DNA of 35,626 nt from a virus: positions 1-35,626 of the IMG/VR virus record IMGVR_UViG_3300020451_002774; one strand, 5' to 3'. The notes under the pieces were generated by a model. That model saw only the letters and a program-made list of their open reading frames with translations, searched no databases and was not told where the DNA came from. Below, in pieces: positions 1 through 6,875 of this stretch (the stretch's first letter is position 1; every line of letters starts with the position of its first letter). The translations under genes were made by a program, and so were the position numbers.

Positions 1-1584
1 CTAGTCAAGTCGATTGACTTGCCCCTTTCTTCCCCACACTCGCCACATGTCGGCTTGCTGATCCTCCGTGCGGTACTGGTGGCCTCTGAACGGTGGGTTG
101 CCGAACAGGTAGGAGCATTCGGCCGGGGGAAGAATGTCCGACCAGTCCATCTCAAGGGCGTTGCCGACAACGATGTGCGGCGCCTTTCTGAGCGGGATGC
201 GCGAGTAATATGGGCCGAACTCAAGGCTGAGCCGATTGTTCATGATGTGATCCATCATCCACATCGCAGTTTCGGCAATCCGCCCAGCGAACTCACCAAT
301 TTCTATGCCGTAGAACTGGTCGACATTGACCCGTGAAAGATCAGAAACGTCCAATGGTGCGTTGAACTGACCAAAAGAATCCCTCTGGTAGTCGATTAGC
401 TCGCGCACGATTTCAATTTCTAGAATGCGCAGCTCTCGATAGGCAATGATGAGAAAGTTGCCGCAGCCGCATGCGGGGTCCAAAAAACGAAGTGAGCCCA
501 GGCGCTCTCTGAATTTTTCGAGTTCAGTTTTTCGCCGGGTGTCCCTCATGCTGCGGGACTTTAGGCGCTCGAACTCTTCCCATAGACCATCGAGGAAGAG
601 TGGCTGGATAGTCTTCAGGATATTCGTTTCGTTGGTGTAGTGCGCGCCCATCTGTCGCCGCTCGTCACGGTTCATGACGGATTGGAAAAGGCTGCCGAAG
701 ATAGCGGGCGATATTTCCGACCAATCGAACCGACAGGCGTCAAGCAACCTATCTCGCATCTCGGTATTGAACGACGGCAGACGAAGGGTTTCCTTAAACA
801 GAGCGCCGTTAACATATGGGAAAGCGTCCAGATCCTCGTCTAGGGTCTTCGGCCGGGTCGGGCCCTTCTCTGTGTCAAGCGTTTGAAAGAGCTGGGCGAT
901 CCATCCCCCAAGGTCTGATCCGTCCGGATTTGTGCGTCGTTCGATCAGGTCCTCGAAAATACCTCTGGCGAAGATGCCTGTGTCGTCAGCGAAGAGGCAG
1001 AATACAATTCTGACCAGGAAACGTTCAAGGTCATGCCCCGTGTAGCCGGAGTCTTCTAGGGCGTCGTGCAGTGCGCCAACCAGCTCGGCAGCATCGATGT
1101 TCACCGGATCTTGATCCTTGAACGTTTTCTTCTCGACACCGGTGATGAAGCCGAATTTGTGTGCGTGCTTCGCAAATTCCTCCAAAGGAAATTTGAGTTC
1201 GCCTTCCTCCCCGTCGGCAGCTTCTAGATCGTAGAGCTCAAAGGTTTGGAAGTCGCTCAACAAAACATATCTTGGGAGGTCCTCGTCTTTGAGACTTGGA
1301 AAGTAGTCCAGAGCTTGCGTCTTAGCCTTGATAAGGCTTTGGCCCATACTCTTCTGCTCCACGAGCAATTTGCCCTTCCAGAACAGGTCAATGAAGCCGC
1401 GTTTGCTGGTGTCGGCGTGTTTGACCGGTTCTTCAAAAGTCGCCACTCTCTTAATCGGGACTCCGAAGACTTCGAAGAATTCTCGATAGAAGAGTTGGGT
1501 CTGCCCCTTCTCATATCCTTGGCCGGCCCATTCCCTAGCGAAGCTCGCCGCTCGGGACCGAATTTCATTTGGAGACAAGGGCAT
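1..1584 (-). CDS. MmeI-like restriction-modification enzyme, N-terminal 527 residues, truncated
   Basis: Resembles type IIL/IIG single-chain enzymes that cut and methylate DNA. An N-terminal nuclease signature is visible as D66, E76 and K78 (D-x9-E-x-K, the spacing known for MmeI). A helical spacer follows, then methyltransferase motif X (GAHYT, 313-317), the SAM-binding motif I (DPACGCGNF, 369-377) and the catalytic motif NPPF (496-499). Family members run to about 900 residues and continue after a conserved LDY with the rest of the catalytic domain and the target-recognition domain. Here the reading ends ...NRLD and then TAG at bases 3-1, where Tyr is expected. As it stands the protein has nuclease residues but no DNA-recognition domain, so it is probably inactive or a pseudogene. 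It may be cargo at the prophage edge or host DNA just outside. The family assignment is firm; the cause of truncation lies outside the window. Confidence 0.85.
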   Translation of the reverse strand: MPLSPNEIRSRAASFAREWAGQGYEKGQTQLFYREFFEVFGVPIKRVATFEEPVKHADTSKRGFIDLFWKGKLLVEQKSMGQSLIKAKTQALDYFPSLKDEDLPRYVLLSDFQTFELYDLEAADGEEGELKFPLEEFAKHAHKFGFITGVEKKTFKDQDPVNIDAAELVGALHDALEDSGYTGHDLERFLVRIVFCLFADDTGIFARGIFEDLIERRTNPDGSDLGGWIAQLFQTLDTEKGPTRPKTLDEDLDAFPYVNGALFKETLRLPSFNTEMRDRLLDACRFDWSEISPAIFGSLFQSVMNRDERRQMGAHYTNETNILKTIQPLFLDGLWEEFERLKSRSMRDTRRKTELEKFRERLGSLRFLDPACGCGNFLIIAYRELRILEIEIVRELIDYQRDSFGQFNAPLDVSDLSRVNVDQFYGIEIGEFAGRIAETAMWMMDHIMNNRLSLEFGPYYSRIPLRKAPHIVVGNALEMDWSDILPPAECSYLFGNPPFRGHQYRTEDQQADMWRVWGRKGQVNRLD

Positions 1585-1649
1585 AAGTGGGTCCTAAGCC
1601 GATTGCGACAATACTGCCCTAGCAGGAAAACGTTGTAAAAAAAACTGAC

Positions 1650-2720
1650 CTATGATCGGCTGTTTTCCTCCATCCGCAAAATCACCGCGTCGCTGGCCTG
1701 TTGATCGTCGGCGAGATAGTGCTTTTCGAGGACTGAGCGGACTTCGGAGATAGTGTGGCCGGAGATGCTGGCGATTTGTTCTATGGTGGAGCCTTCTCGG
1801 CGGCGGGCGGTGATGAAGGTGCCTCGCAGGTCGTGGAAGGTGACGTCCTTGATGCCGAGGCGGATCATTTCCTTTCGCCATGAGGTTTGAAAGCCGTCCT
1901 GTGTCCATGGGCGGCCGCGACTGTTGGTCAGGATGCTGGCTGAACGGACTTTTCGGTCTTCGGCGGCTTGTTTGAGCTGGTCGATCAGGGCTTTCAGATC
2001 CTTGTGCAGTCGCACCTTCACGCGCTTGCCGGTCTTTCCCTGTCTCAGCGACAGGTGCGTGCCGTCGTATTGTGGCCATTTCAGCGCGAGGATATCGCCC
2101 TGGCGCTGGCCTGTGTAGACGGCGACTTCCATTGCGGCGACGATGTGCGGCTTTCCCTGCTTGCGGACCTTGTCGACCATCTCGTCGGTCCAGACGAATT
2201 CCCGTCTTGATCCGCGATAGAGCCGGTCTATGCCGGAGCAGGGGTTCTTTTCGATGTATTCGTGCTTGATCGCATACGAAAAAACCTTGGAAAGGGAGAA
2301 CAGGAGCTTGTCTGCCTTCCGAGGGTTTTTCGCAAAAGATCTATGCCAGTCCCTGATATCGCGTTTCATGCCGCGCTGCTGGGTGAGGCGCGCGGGCAGG
2401 CGGGGCCAGTGCGCCTTTATGAGGCGGAAGGCGTAAAGGTGATCGCGCTGGGTTGAGGCAGATAGCGTCAGAAAGTCGGGGTTCGGCTTCGTTTCCGAGC
2501 CGGTGAACAGGTCAATCAGGCTTTCGAGTGTCAGGACGCCTTCCGTTGAAGCTGCCAGCTCGTGCTGGCGGTATTCGGCGATGAAGGCGTCTTTGTCTGT
2601 CTTGGGATCTGCGCTGATGCGTGGCCCGCCGCGCCATGCGTAGTAGTAGTAAACGACCTTTCCGCTGGCCAGTTTCTTCCTGACCCTGTGCACGCCCTTA
2701 AGCTCTGTCACGACGCGCAT
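1650..2720 (-). CDS. int: Tyrosine recombinase / phage integrase
   Basis: Catalyses site-specific integration and excision of the prophage. From the chosen start (356 residues) the full catalytic set is present: R206 in TGQRQGD, a likely K229, H296 and R299 in HDLRG, H322 in SGHT, and nucleophile Y335 in KHYL. Residues 1-55 form a basic arm-binding type domain and about 65-165 a SAM-like core-binding domain. An in-frame ATG exists at 2747, but ATG 2720 is preferred because GGAGGGAGAAGG lies just upstream and overlap with the preceding gene is smaller. It is the last gene of a leftward operon. The 65 bases between its stop and the MmeI-like gene hold an A-tract but no tRNA or recognisable attachment core. 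Intact and probably functional. Confidence 0.95.
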   Translation of the reverse strand: MRVVTELKGVHRVRKKLASGKVVYYYYAWRGGPRISADPKTDKDAFIAEYRQHELAASTEGVLTLESLIDLFTGSETKPNPDFLTLSASTQRDHLYAFRLIKAHWPRLPARLTQQRGMKRDIRDWHRSFAKNPRKADKLLFSLSKVFSYAIKHEYIEKNPCSGIDRLYRGSRREFVWTDEMVDKVRKQGKPHIVAAMEVAVYTGQRQGDILALKWPQYDGTHLSLRQGKTGKRVKVRLHKDLKALIDQLKQAAEDRKVRSASILTNSRGRPWTQDGFQTSWRKEMIRLGIKDVTFHDLRGTFITARRREGSTIEQIASISGHTISEVRSVLEKHYLADDQQASDAVILRMEENSRS

Positions 2721-2940
2721 CCTTCTCCCTCCAGGCGAAATAGTCATCGAGACTATTCAGGTTTTCCGGTTGCGACCGGTCGGCGAGCTCGTTTTGCGAA
2801 TTATTCCCGTTATCTCCATTGATTACAACCGTGCCGTCCGGGCGCACGCTGATGGTGCGAACGTCGACACCTGCGGCTTTGACAGCCATGATGGCGCGTT
2901 TAACGGCGTCCAGTGTGAATGGTATGGTTCGGCGTGCCAT
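2698..2940 (-). CDS. Small conserved prophage protein upstream of integrase
   Basis: Eighty residues of unknown function. The N-terminal half reads as a helix followed by a short beta element (RTISVRPDGTVVI), a layout I associate with small proteins beside integrases in rhizobial prophages. The C-terminal half is polar and acidic, ending in a charged tail. It has a strong ribosome binding site (GGAGGAAAAGG before ATG) and overlaps the integrase start by 23 bases, so the two are probably translationally coupled. Position would allow an excisionase or integrase-control role, but no winged-helix or MerR-like excisionase motif is evident. The reading frame is well supported; the function is not. 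Confidence 0.75.
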   Translation of the reverse strand: MARRTIPFTLDAVKRAIMAVKAAGVDVRTISVRPDGTVVINGDNGNNSQNELADRSQPENLNSLDDYFAWREKDARRDRA

Positions 2941-2942
2941 GG

Positions 2943-3491
2943 TTACCTTTTCCTCCAGGCGTTAAAGTCTTTCATCATCTCGCGCCAGCGCGCGGCAGCC
3001 TCGTTGCTTGTGTTCAGTTCGGTTCGACTCGAGATGGCGAGGACCGAGCGCACGCGCGCGGCGACGCGGTCGTCTGTCAGCGGGCGGGCGAGGGCGTATC
3101 GGGCTTCCATGTACGCCTTGAAAGCCGGATCGCTGCATTTCATGGCGCATTCGGCGGCATAGTTCTTCGCCGGCCTGCCGCCTCGTGCCTCCAGCTCCAT
3201 CTGCAAGCGCTCAATTTCGATTCGGCGCTTCCGATCGAGTTTTGCTGCAGCGTCAATCATGCGGATCAGGTCGGCCGGAATTTCGACATGCTTGAGCAGC
3301 AATTCTCGATTTGATACCGGGCACGAGTGAGAGATGGTGCTGATGCACTCGGATCCTCCCGGCTCCTCAATGGTGATCTCCAAATGCAGAGCGTCGCGTT
3401 CAGCTGCTACTTGTTCGACCGCTGCGGCGCCAGCTACGAGGGTTCTATAGCTGGCAAGACGGCCTTTCGCTGGTGTCTGCTCAGCGCGCAT
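2943..3491 (-). CDS. Hypothetical protein of the leftward integrase operon
   Basis: A hydrophilic, mostly helical protein of 182 residues. It has an Ala-rich N-terminal helix, a Cys-containing central stretch, a basic coiled-coil-like segment (roughly 85-115) and a charged C-terminus rich in Arg and Glu. I do not recognise the family. It ends two bases before the 80-residue gene begins, so it belongs to the same transcript as the integrase. The start is uncertain: ATG 3491 is chosen because it lies four bases after the stop of the upstream membrane-protein gene. ATG 3503 and TTG 3515 are in frame, and none has a clear ribosome binding site. No signal peptide or membrane segment. Confidence 0.65.
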   Translation of the reverse strand: MRAEQTPAKGRLASYRTLVAGAAAVEQVAAERDALHLEITIEEPGGSECISTISHSCPVSNRELLLKHVEIPADLIRMIDAAAKLDRKRRIEIERLQMELEARGGRPAKNYAAECAMKCSDPAFKAYMEARYALARPLTDDRVAARVRSVLAISSRTELNTSNEAAARWREMMKDFNAWRKR

Positions 3492-3495
3492 GTTG

Positions 3496-3684
3496 CTAAA
3501 CATTCGATGCTGCAATGGCAGCTTCGATTTCGGTGAGTTGATGCACCATCAAAAGGATGAGAATCGCTAGCCCAGAAAGAATGGCGGTGACGCTTATGCG
3601 CCGGAGGGCGGTGCAGTCGTCATTCGTCAACGGGTGCGAACTGCGCATCGTAAGTCTATGAATTTCGTGAGAGCATTTTGCCAT
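3496..3684 (-). CDS. Small single-pass membrane protein
   Basis: Sixty-two residues. A polar N-terminal part of about 25 residues containing Cys and His is followed by one hydrophobic helix (about 31-48, ISVTAILSGLAILILLMV) and a short acidic end. An AAGGTGGGG-type ribosome binding site precedes the ATG. It is the first gene of the leftward operon that ends with the integrase and sits directly downstream of the ATGCTACT palindrome, so it may be expressed in the lysogen. Superinfection exclusion is a common role for such proteins at this position, but nothing in the sequence proves it. Confidence 0.6.
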   Translation of the reverse strand: MAKCSHEIHRLTMRSSHPLTNDDCTALRRISVTAILSGLAILILLMVHQLTEIEAAIAASNV

Positions 3685-3785
3685 TGTGACCCCACCTTTA
3701 CGGGCCGCAATGACGAAGCTAGGCAGGTCAGTTGCGGCGGGTTGCGGACAGCGGGTCTGTCCAGTGAGGTGAAGAGTGGCAAATA

Positions 3786-3837
3786 ATGCTACTTATTGCA
3801 AGCACACCTCAGAGGAAAAGTAGCATAAAATGCTACT
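3786..3837. promoter_or_regulatory. ATGCTACT dyad with a third half-site (operator or terminator)
   Basis: The octamer ATGCTACT occurs at 3786-3793, again at 3830-3837, and inverted as AGTAGCAT at 3819-3826. The last two form a perfect 8-bp inverted repeat with a 3-base spacer. Lying between the repressor 3' end and the first leftward gene, the array could be an operator for the integrase operon. Read on the minus strand the dyad is also followed by a short T run, so a weak repressor-gene terminator is possible. The third copy favours protein binding. A separate perfect hairpin (GGACAG-CGGGT-CTGTCC) is at 3746-3762, and GTTGCGG is repeated at 3731 and 3741. Confidence 0.5.
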
Positions 3838-3895
3838 GCCGATATCATTGATTCGGCAGGTTGGTTCGCCTCGACTTTGGCTGGTAGGGGATAAA

Positions 3896-4273
3896 TCAGC
3901 CTGAAGTGCCGTCTTTCTGCTTGGGGAAGGCGGCTTCAAGTGTTGCTCTGATACGCTCGACTTCTTCGCGTGAGCGTCCTTCGAAAAAGTGTGTCATCCA
4001 GTCAATGTCGGGGGATCTAAGGAGTCGCGACGGATCGTCTTCAAGGTCCAGAGCCCCAGCGATACGGGCTTGCATTGCCGGGTGGGGTAATTGACCCTTC
4101 AGCCAGCGGTAAACTTGGCTCTTGTCGACCTCCGCGAGATCCATTGGTCTTTCGGGGTCATTGAGTTTTGCAAGCAGTTCCATTGGCGACATATCGCGCG
4201 CTTCCAGCCATTCGGCGATGTAGTGCCGTCGAATGGGCTGCTTGTCTTTATGGATGCGTGTGACGTTTGGCAT
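3896..4273 (-). CDS. CI-like prophage repressor (short, no peptidase domain)
   Basis: A 125-residue DNA-binding protein. About residues 15-75 form a helix-turn-helix of the XRE/Cro type, with a probable recognition helix at VDKSQVYRWLKG. The rest is a short helical tail ending near the C-terminus. There is no S24-type self-cleavage domain, so induction by RecA-mediated cleavage is not expected. The longer in-frame start at 4387 would run across the operators and into the divergent gene, so ATG 4273 is preferred. No ribosome binding site precedes it, but a TAAAAT hexamer lies seven bases upstream, suggesting a leaderless mRNA as for lambda cI from PRM. Divergent from the Cro-like gene. Confidence 0.75.
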   Translation of the reverse strand: MPNVTRIHKDKQPIRRHYIAEWLEARDMSPMELLAKLNDPERPMDLAEVDKSQVYRWLKGQLPHPAMQARIAGALDLEDDPSRLLRSPDIDWMTHFFEGRSREEVERIRATLEAAFPKQKDGTSG

Positions 4274-4274
4274 G

Positions 4275-4358
4275 TGGCAAATTTTACCATTAGGCCGAAA
4301 AGTTATCGTCGGCAAAAAGTGCCACGGAAACACTTTACAAAAGTTGCAGTAAATGCCA
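4275..4358. promoter_or_regulatory. Three evenly spaced 15-bp immunity operators
   Basis: Three imperfect dyads fit TGGCANNTNNTRCCA when suitably oriented: 4275-4289 (TGGCAAATTTTACCA), 4310-4324 (CGGCAAAAAGTGCCA) and 4344-4358 (TTGCAGTAAATGCCA). Their centres are 35 and 34 bp apart. They fill the intergenic space between the CI-like and Cro-like genes, as lambda OR1-3 do. The first contains the putative -10 hexamer of the repressor gene, implying autoregulation. No clear consensus promoter for the rightward gene could be assigned. Confidence 0.65.
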
Positions 4359-4368
4359 CTCGTTTGGT

Positions 4369-4590
4369 ATGGAGACGAATACAGCATTTGCAGAATACCG
4401 GAAAAACGGCCGTAAAGCCCTTGCCGTTGTTGCTGCCGAATTTGGCGTGCATCGCACCACCATATTGAGATGGGAAAAGGGAGAGCCTCCCTTGCCCATT
4501 AAGCGACTTTCGGAAGCGGAGAAAATTACCGGCATTTGTCGGGAGAGGTTGCGGCCGGACATCTATTGGAGCCTGGGGGATTCAAGATGA
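4369..4590 (+). CDS. Cro-like DNA-binding protein
   Basis: A 73-residue protein dominated by a helix-turn-helix (about 17-40: VVAAEFGVHRTTILRWEKG), similar to Cro and YdaS-type regulators that pick a partner helix by short HTH recognition. It is divergent from the CI-like repressor across the three operators and is the first gene of the rightward early operon, so it is the expected lytic switch protein. There is no Shine-Dalgarno before the ATG, so this gene too may be translated from a leaderless or very short leader. Its stop overlaps the next start (ATGA). Confidence 0.75.
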   Translation: METNTAFAEYRKNGRKALAVVAAEFGVHRTTILRWEKGEPPLPIKRLSEAEKITGICRERLRPDIYWSLGDSR

Positions 4591-4784
4591 GAAGTCCTTC
4601 AGTCCGTTTGCTTTCAGAGGGTTTGCGAGAAGTACTCCCGTATTCAATGGTGTGTTCCTTGCGGAAGGCTCTGACTGTTACGGCTTTACCCATACGCTTT
4701 TTTATTTGGACAGTTGTAGCGTTTCTAGGCCGTCGGCGCCGTGAATGCTTCCCCCGAAATAATTCTCAGAATGAGGTGCAGTGA
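4587..4784 (+). CDS. Small membrane protein coupled to cro
   Basis: Sixty-five residues starting at the ATG that overlaps the Cro-like stop (ATGA) and ending in a TGATG overlap with the next gene. Coupling on both sides supports a real gene. One hydrophobic segment (about 29-45, VTALPIRFFIWTVVAFL) is followed by a strongly basic stretch (RRRR), typical of a single-pass protein with a cytoplasmic C-terminus. Base composition is lower in GC than the neighbouring genes. The family is not recognised. A role in host membrane functions or superinfection exclusion is only a guess. Confidence 0.5.
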   Translation: MRSPSVRLLSEGLREVLPYSMVCSLRKALTVTALPIRFFIWTVVAFLGRRRRECFPRNNSQNEVQ

Positions 4785-5266
4785 TGCAGCGTTTGCTGGC
4801 GCAAAAAGCTGTCGATGGCCTGCGCGAGGCTTCCCGCCGTTCGGTTGTGCAGGGTGGCGGGCCGGAGCGATTTCAATATGTCACGCGGGTGACACAGGGG
4901 CAACTTTCGAAGTGCTGGACCCATGATCCCAGCCGGAAAACCCAGCTCGTTATGGCGATCGACGTTGCCGTTGAGGCCGATCTGGAGGCCGGCGCGCCAG
5001 TCATCGTCGGCGAGATGGCGCGGCTTCAGGGTTATCGGCTTGTGCGCGATGATGGAGCTGACAGTGCCGCCGGCGGGCTGGGCATCGCCGATATAGGGGC
5101 GTTTCAGGACGCTTTTCACGCGCTGTCTCAATCCATGATCCAGGCCGTTGCCGACGGCAAGGTCGATCCAAGGGAAGCGGCAGAGATCCTCGAAAAATAC
5201 GCAAACTTCATGCGGGTTGCCCACACCGTGGAAAGCAAGACGCACGGATGCGACGGCGAGGTCTGA
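4784..5266 (+). CDS. CII/CP76-like phage regulatory protein
   Basis: A 160-residue protein. Its N-terminal half has the pattern of the phage regulatory family CII/CP76: an HTH-like stretch around VTQGQLSKCW, then MAIDVAVEADLEAGAPVI and MARLQGYRLV, which such proteins use to bind promoters near the immunity region. The C-terminal half is helical and ends in a polar tail. ATG 4784, with AATGAGG upstream, is preferred over GTG 4781. It is coupled to the preceding gene through TGATG. In the third position of the early operon it would be placed to steer the lysis-lysogeny choice. Family assignment is from motif resemblance only. Confidence 0.6.
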   Translation: MQRLLAQKAVDGLREASRRSVVQGGGPERFQYVTRVTQGQLSKCWTHDPSRKTQLVMAIDVAVEADLEAGAPVIVGEMARLQGYRLVRDDGADSAAGGLGIADIGAFQDAFHALSQSMIQAVADGKVDPREAAEILEKYANFMRVAHTVESKTHGCDGEV

Positions 5267-5267
5267 C

Positions 5268-5846
5268 ATGACCGGCGAAACGCAAAGCCCGCTCAGCACC
5301 AGCCCCTGCAGGATCGTTGATAGTTGCGGCTTTACCTTTTGCCTGACCTGCCTGGGCAATGACTGCGATGATCGCCCGTTTGCCTGCGATCCCGATCACC
5401 AAAATCAAGGAAAGGAAAGCCATAAGATGGCGACGAAAACCATTGTGAAAAAGACGACCGTGTCGACATCGAAAGCGGAGCCGCCGCCCCAGATGCAGCG
5501 CGAGGACCGGCGCATCGTTGCCGACAAGATTGCCGATGTCTACGACGATCAGGGCTATGTCGCGCCATGGACGGATGATCTGGTGGCGCGCGATCTGGGC
5601 GTGCCTTGCGCCTGGGTCGCGGAGGTGCGCGATTTCATGTTTGGTCCGGCAAACGAAAACCCGAACCTCGCTGAAAATCGTCGCAGGTTTTCGGAATGGT
5701 CCGCTGACTATGAGAAGTTTCGCGCCGAGCTTGTCGCCCATACCACGCAGGGCAAGCGCCTGCACAATACGTCGCTCGATCTGCAAGCCCGCGCCGACGA
5801 AATCCGCGCGCAGCAAAACCGGATTATCCGGGAGGGCAAGCTGTGA
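5268..5846 (+). CDS. Conserved early-operon protein with Cys-rich N-terminal extension
   Basis: Two starts share one open frame. ATG 5268 (GAGG upstream, one base after the previous stop) gives 192 residues with an N-terminal extension carrying five cysteines in about 27 residues (CGFTFCLTCLGNDC and a later C), which could bind zinc. ATG 5427 (AAGGAAAGG upstream) gives 139 residues beginning MATKTIVKKTT, with acidic and helical segments and a C-terminal coiled coil. The 139-residue version resembles proteins I know from rhizobial prophage early regions, so the longer form may be a fusion of a small Cys-rich ORF to it. No function is known. The downstream gene overlaps its stop (GTGA). Confidence 0.65.
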   Translation: MTGETQSPLSTSPCRIVDSCGFTFCLTCLGNDCDDRPFACDPDHQNQGKESHKMATKTIVKKTTVSTSKAEPPPQMQREDRRIVADKIADVYDDQGYVAPWTDDLVARDLGVPCAWVAEVRDFMFGPANENPNLAENRRRFSEWSADYEKFRAELVAHTTQGKRLHNTSLDLQARADEIRAQQNRIIREGKL

Positions 5847-6124
5847 GGGAGGTGAGGATTACCAGAATTGTCTGCCCGCATTGTGCAGGGCAGGGGTATT
5901 TGGCCAGCGGCCGGCGCCGGTGCCCGGTGTGCTGCGGCAATGAGCGGATCTCGGCAGAGGACGCCCGCGCCTATGCTATCGGGCAACGTCGGATGTCTGA
6001 TGCCAACGGCGCAGGCGAACTGTCCTGGCCGCAGAAGCGGAGATGCGCCGCGCTTGCCGAGGGTATCTTCGAGCTTCTTCAGGAGCTTCCGCCCTGGCGG
6101 GCGCACCGGAGGGTGGCGGGATGA
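5843..6124 (+). CDS. Zinc-ribbon small protein
   Basis: Ninety-three residues starting at GTG 5843, which overlaps the previous stop and has GGAGGG upstream. Two C-x2-C pairs (CPHC near residue 11 and CPVC near 28), separated by Gly-rich and basic residues, form a DnaJ-like or ribbon-type zinc site. The remainder is a helical domain with a WPQKRRCAALAEG stretch. Its stop overlaps the start of the methyltransferase-like gene (ATGA), so the two are probably made in fixed ratio. The zinc site suggests nucleic-acid or protein binding, but the family is not recognised. Confidence 0.65.
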   Translation: MREVRITRIVCPHCAGQGYLASGRRRCPVCCGNERISAEDARAYAIGQRRMSDANGAGELSWPQKRRCAALAEGIFELLQELPPWRAHRRVAG

Positions 6125-6861
6125 CCGAGTTACGTGTTCTTGTCGGCTGCGAAACTTCCGGCGTGGTGCGTCGTGCCTTTGCCTCGCGCGGGCATGATGT
6201 CTGGTCGTGTGATCTTCTGCCGGCCGAAGATGGCAGCAACCGGCATATTGTCTGCGATGTCCGCGACATTCTCGATGACGGTTGGGATTTGCTGGCCGTG
6301 ATGCATCCGCCATGCACGCGGCTCTGCAACAGCGGCGTGCGCTGGCTCTCAGGCCCGCCGAAGAATGCACCGAACGAGGCTCTCCCTGCGGAGAAGCAGG
6401 CGTGGCCGGTTCTTTCCGTTGCCGATCGCTCGGCCATCATGTGGCGTTTGCTGGACGAAGGCGCGGCGCTGTTTTCTGCCTGCTGGAATGCGCCGATTGA
6501 CCGGGTGGCCATTGAAAACCCGGTGATGCACCGGCATGCCAAAGAGCGGATCGTCAACTACCAGAAGCCGGCCCAGACCGTGCAGCCATGGTGGTTTGGC
6601 GATCGCGCTTTCAAGGCGACCTCACTTTACCTGCGGGGCCTGCCAGCCTTGACTGAAACAGAGCGGCTTCTGCCACCCAATGCGGGCACGGATGAACACA
6701 AGACATGGTCGATCGTGCATCGGGCCTCGCCGGGACCTGACCGCGGGCAGCTCAGATCACGAACATATCCGGGCATTGCCAACGCAATGGCGGATCAATG
6801 GGGCGGTGCGGCCCTGGCAGCTTCTGAGGCCCTTGGTGATGTGCTGGAGGTGGCCTCATGA
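6121..6861 (+). CDS. Phage cytosine-C5 DNA methyltransferase-like protein
   Basis: A 246-residue protein with a minimal C5-methyltransferase layout. A SAM-binding N-terminus (VLVGCETSGVVRRAFASRGH) is followed by a PPC motif (63-65, C65 the expected nucleophile, in HPPCTRLCNSG) and an ENP motif (132-134), the counterpart of the ENV motif VI. A conserved QPWWFGDRAFKAT stretch follows near 155. It is shorter than bacterial Dcm-type enzymes and has no distinct target-recognition domain. Phages use such enzymes to hide their DNA from host restriction; related proteins in prophages are often annotated only as methyltransferases. It is coupled to the zinc-ribbon gene. Whether it is catalytically active is not shown by the sequence. 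Confidence 0.75.
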   Translation: MTELRVLVGCETSGVVRRAFASRGHDVWSCDLLPAEDGSNRHIVCDVRDILDDGWDLLAVMHPPCTRLCNSGVRWLSGPPKNAPNEALPAEKQAWPVLSVADRSAIMWRLLDEGAALFSACWNAPIDRVAIENPVMHRHAKERIVNYQKPAQTVQPWWFGDRAFKATSLYLRGLPALTETERLLPPNAGTDEHKTWSIVHRASPGPDRGQLRSRTYPGIANAMADQWGGAALAASEALGDVLEVAS

Positions 6862-6875
6862 GCGAGGATCAGCGT

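Noticed and set aside
1585-1649. A-tract and AGCCGAT/ATCGGCT pair beside the integrase as attachment site
   Set aside because: No tRNA end or second copy is visible in the window, so an att core cannot be defined.
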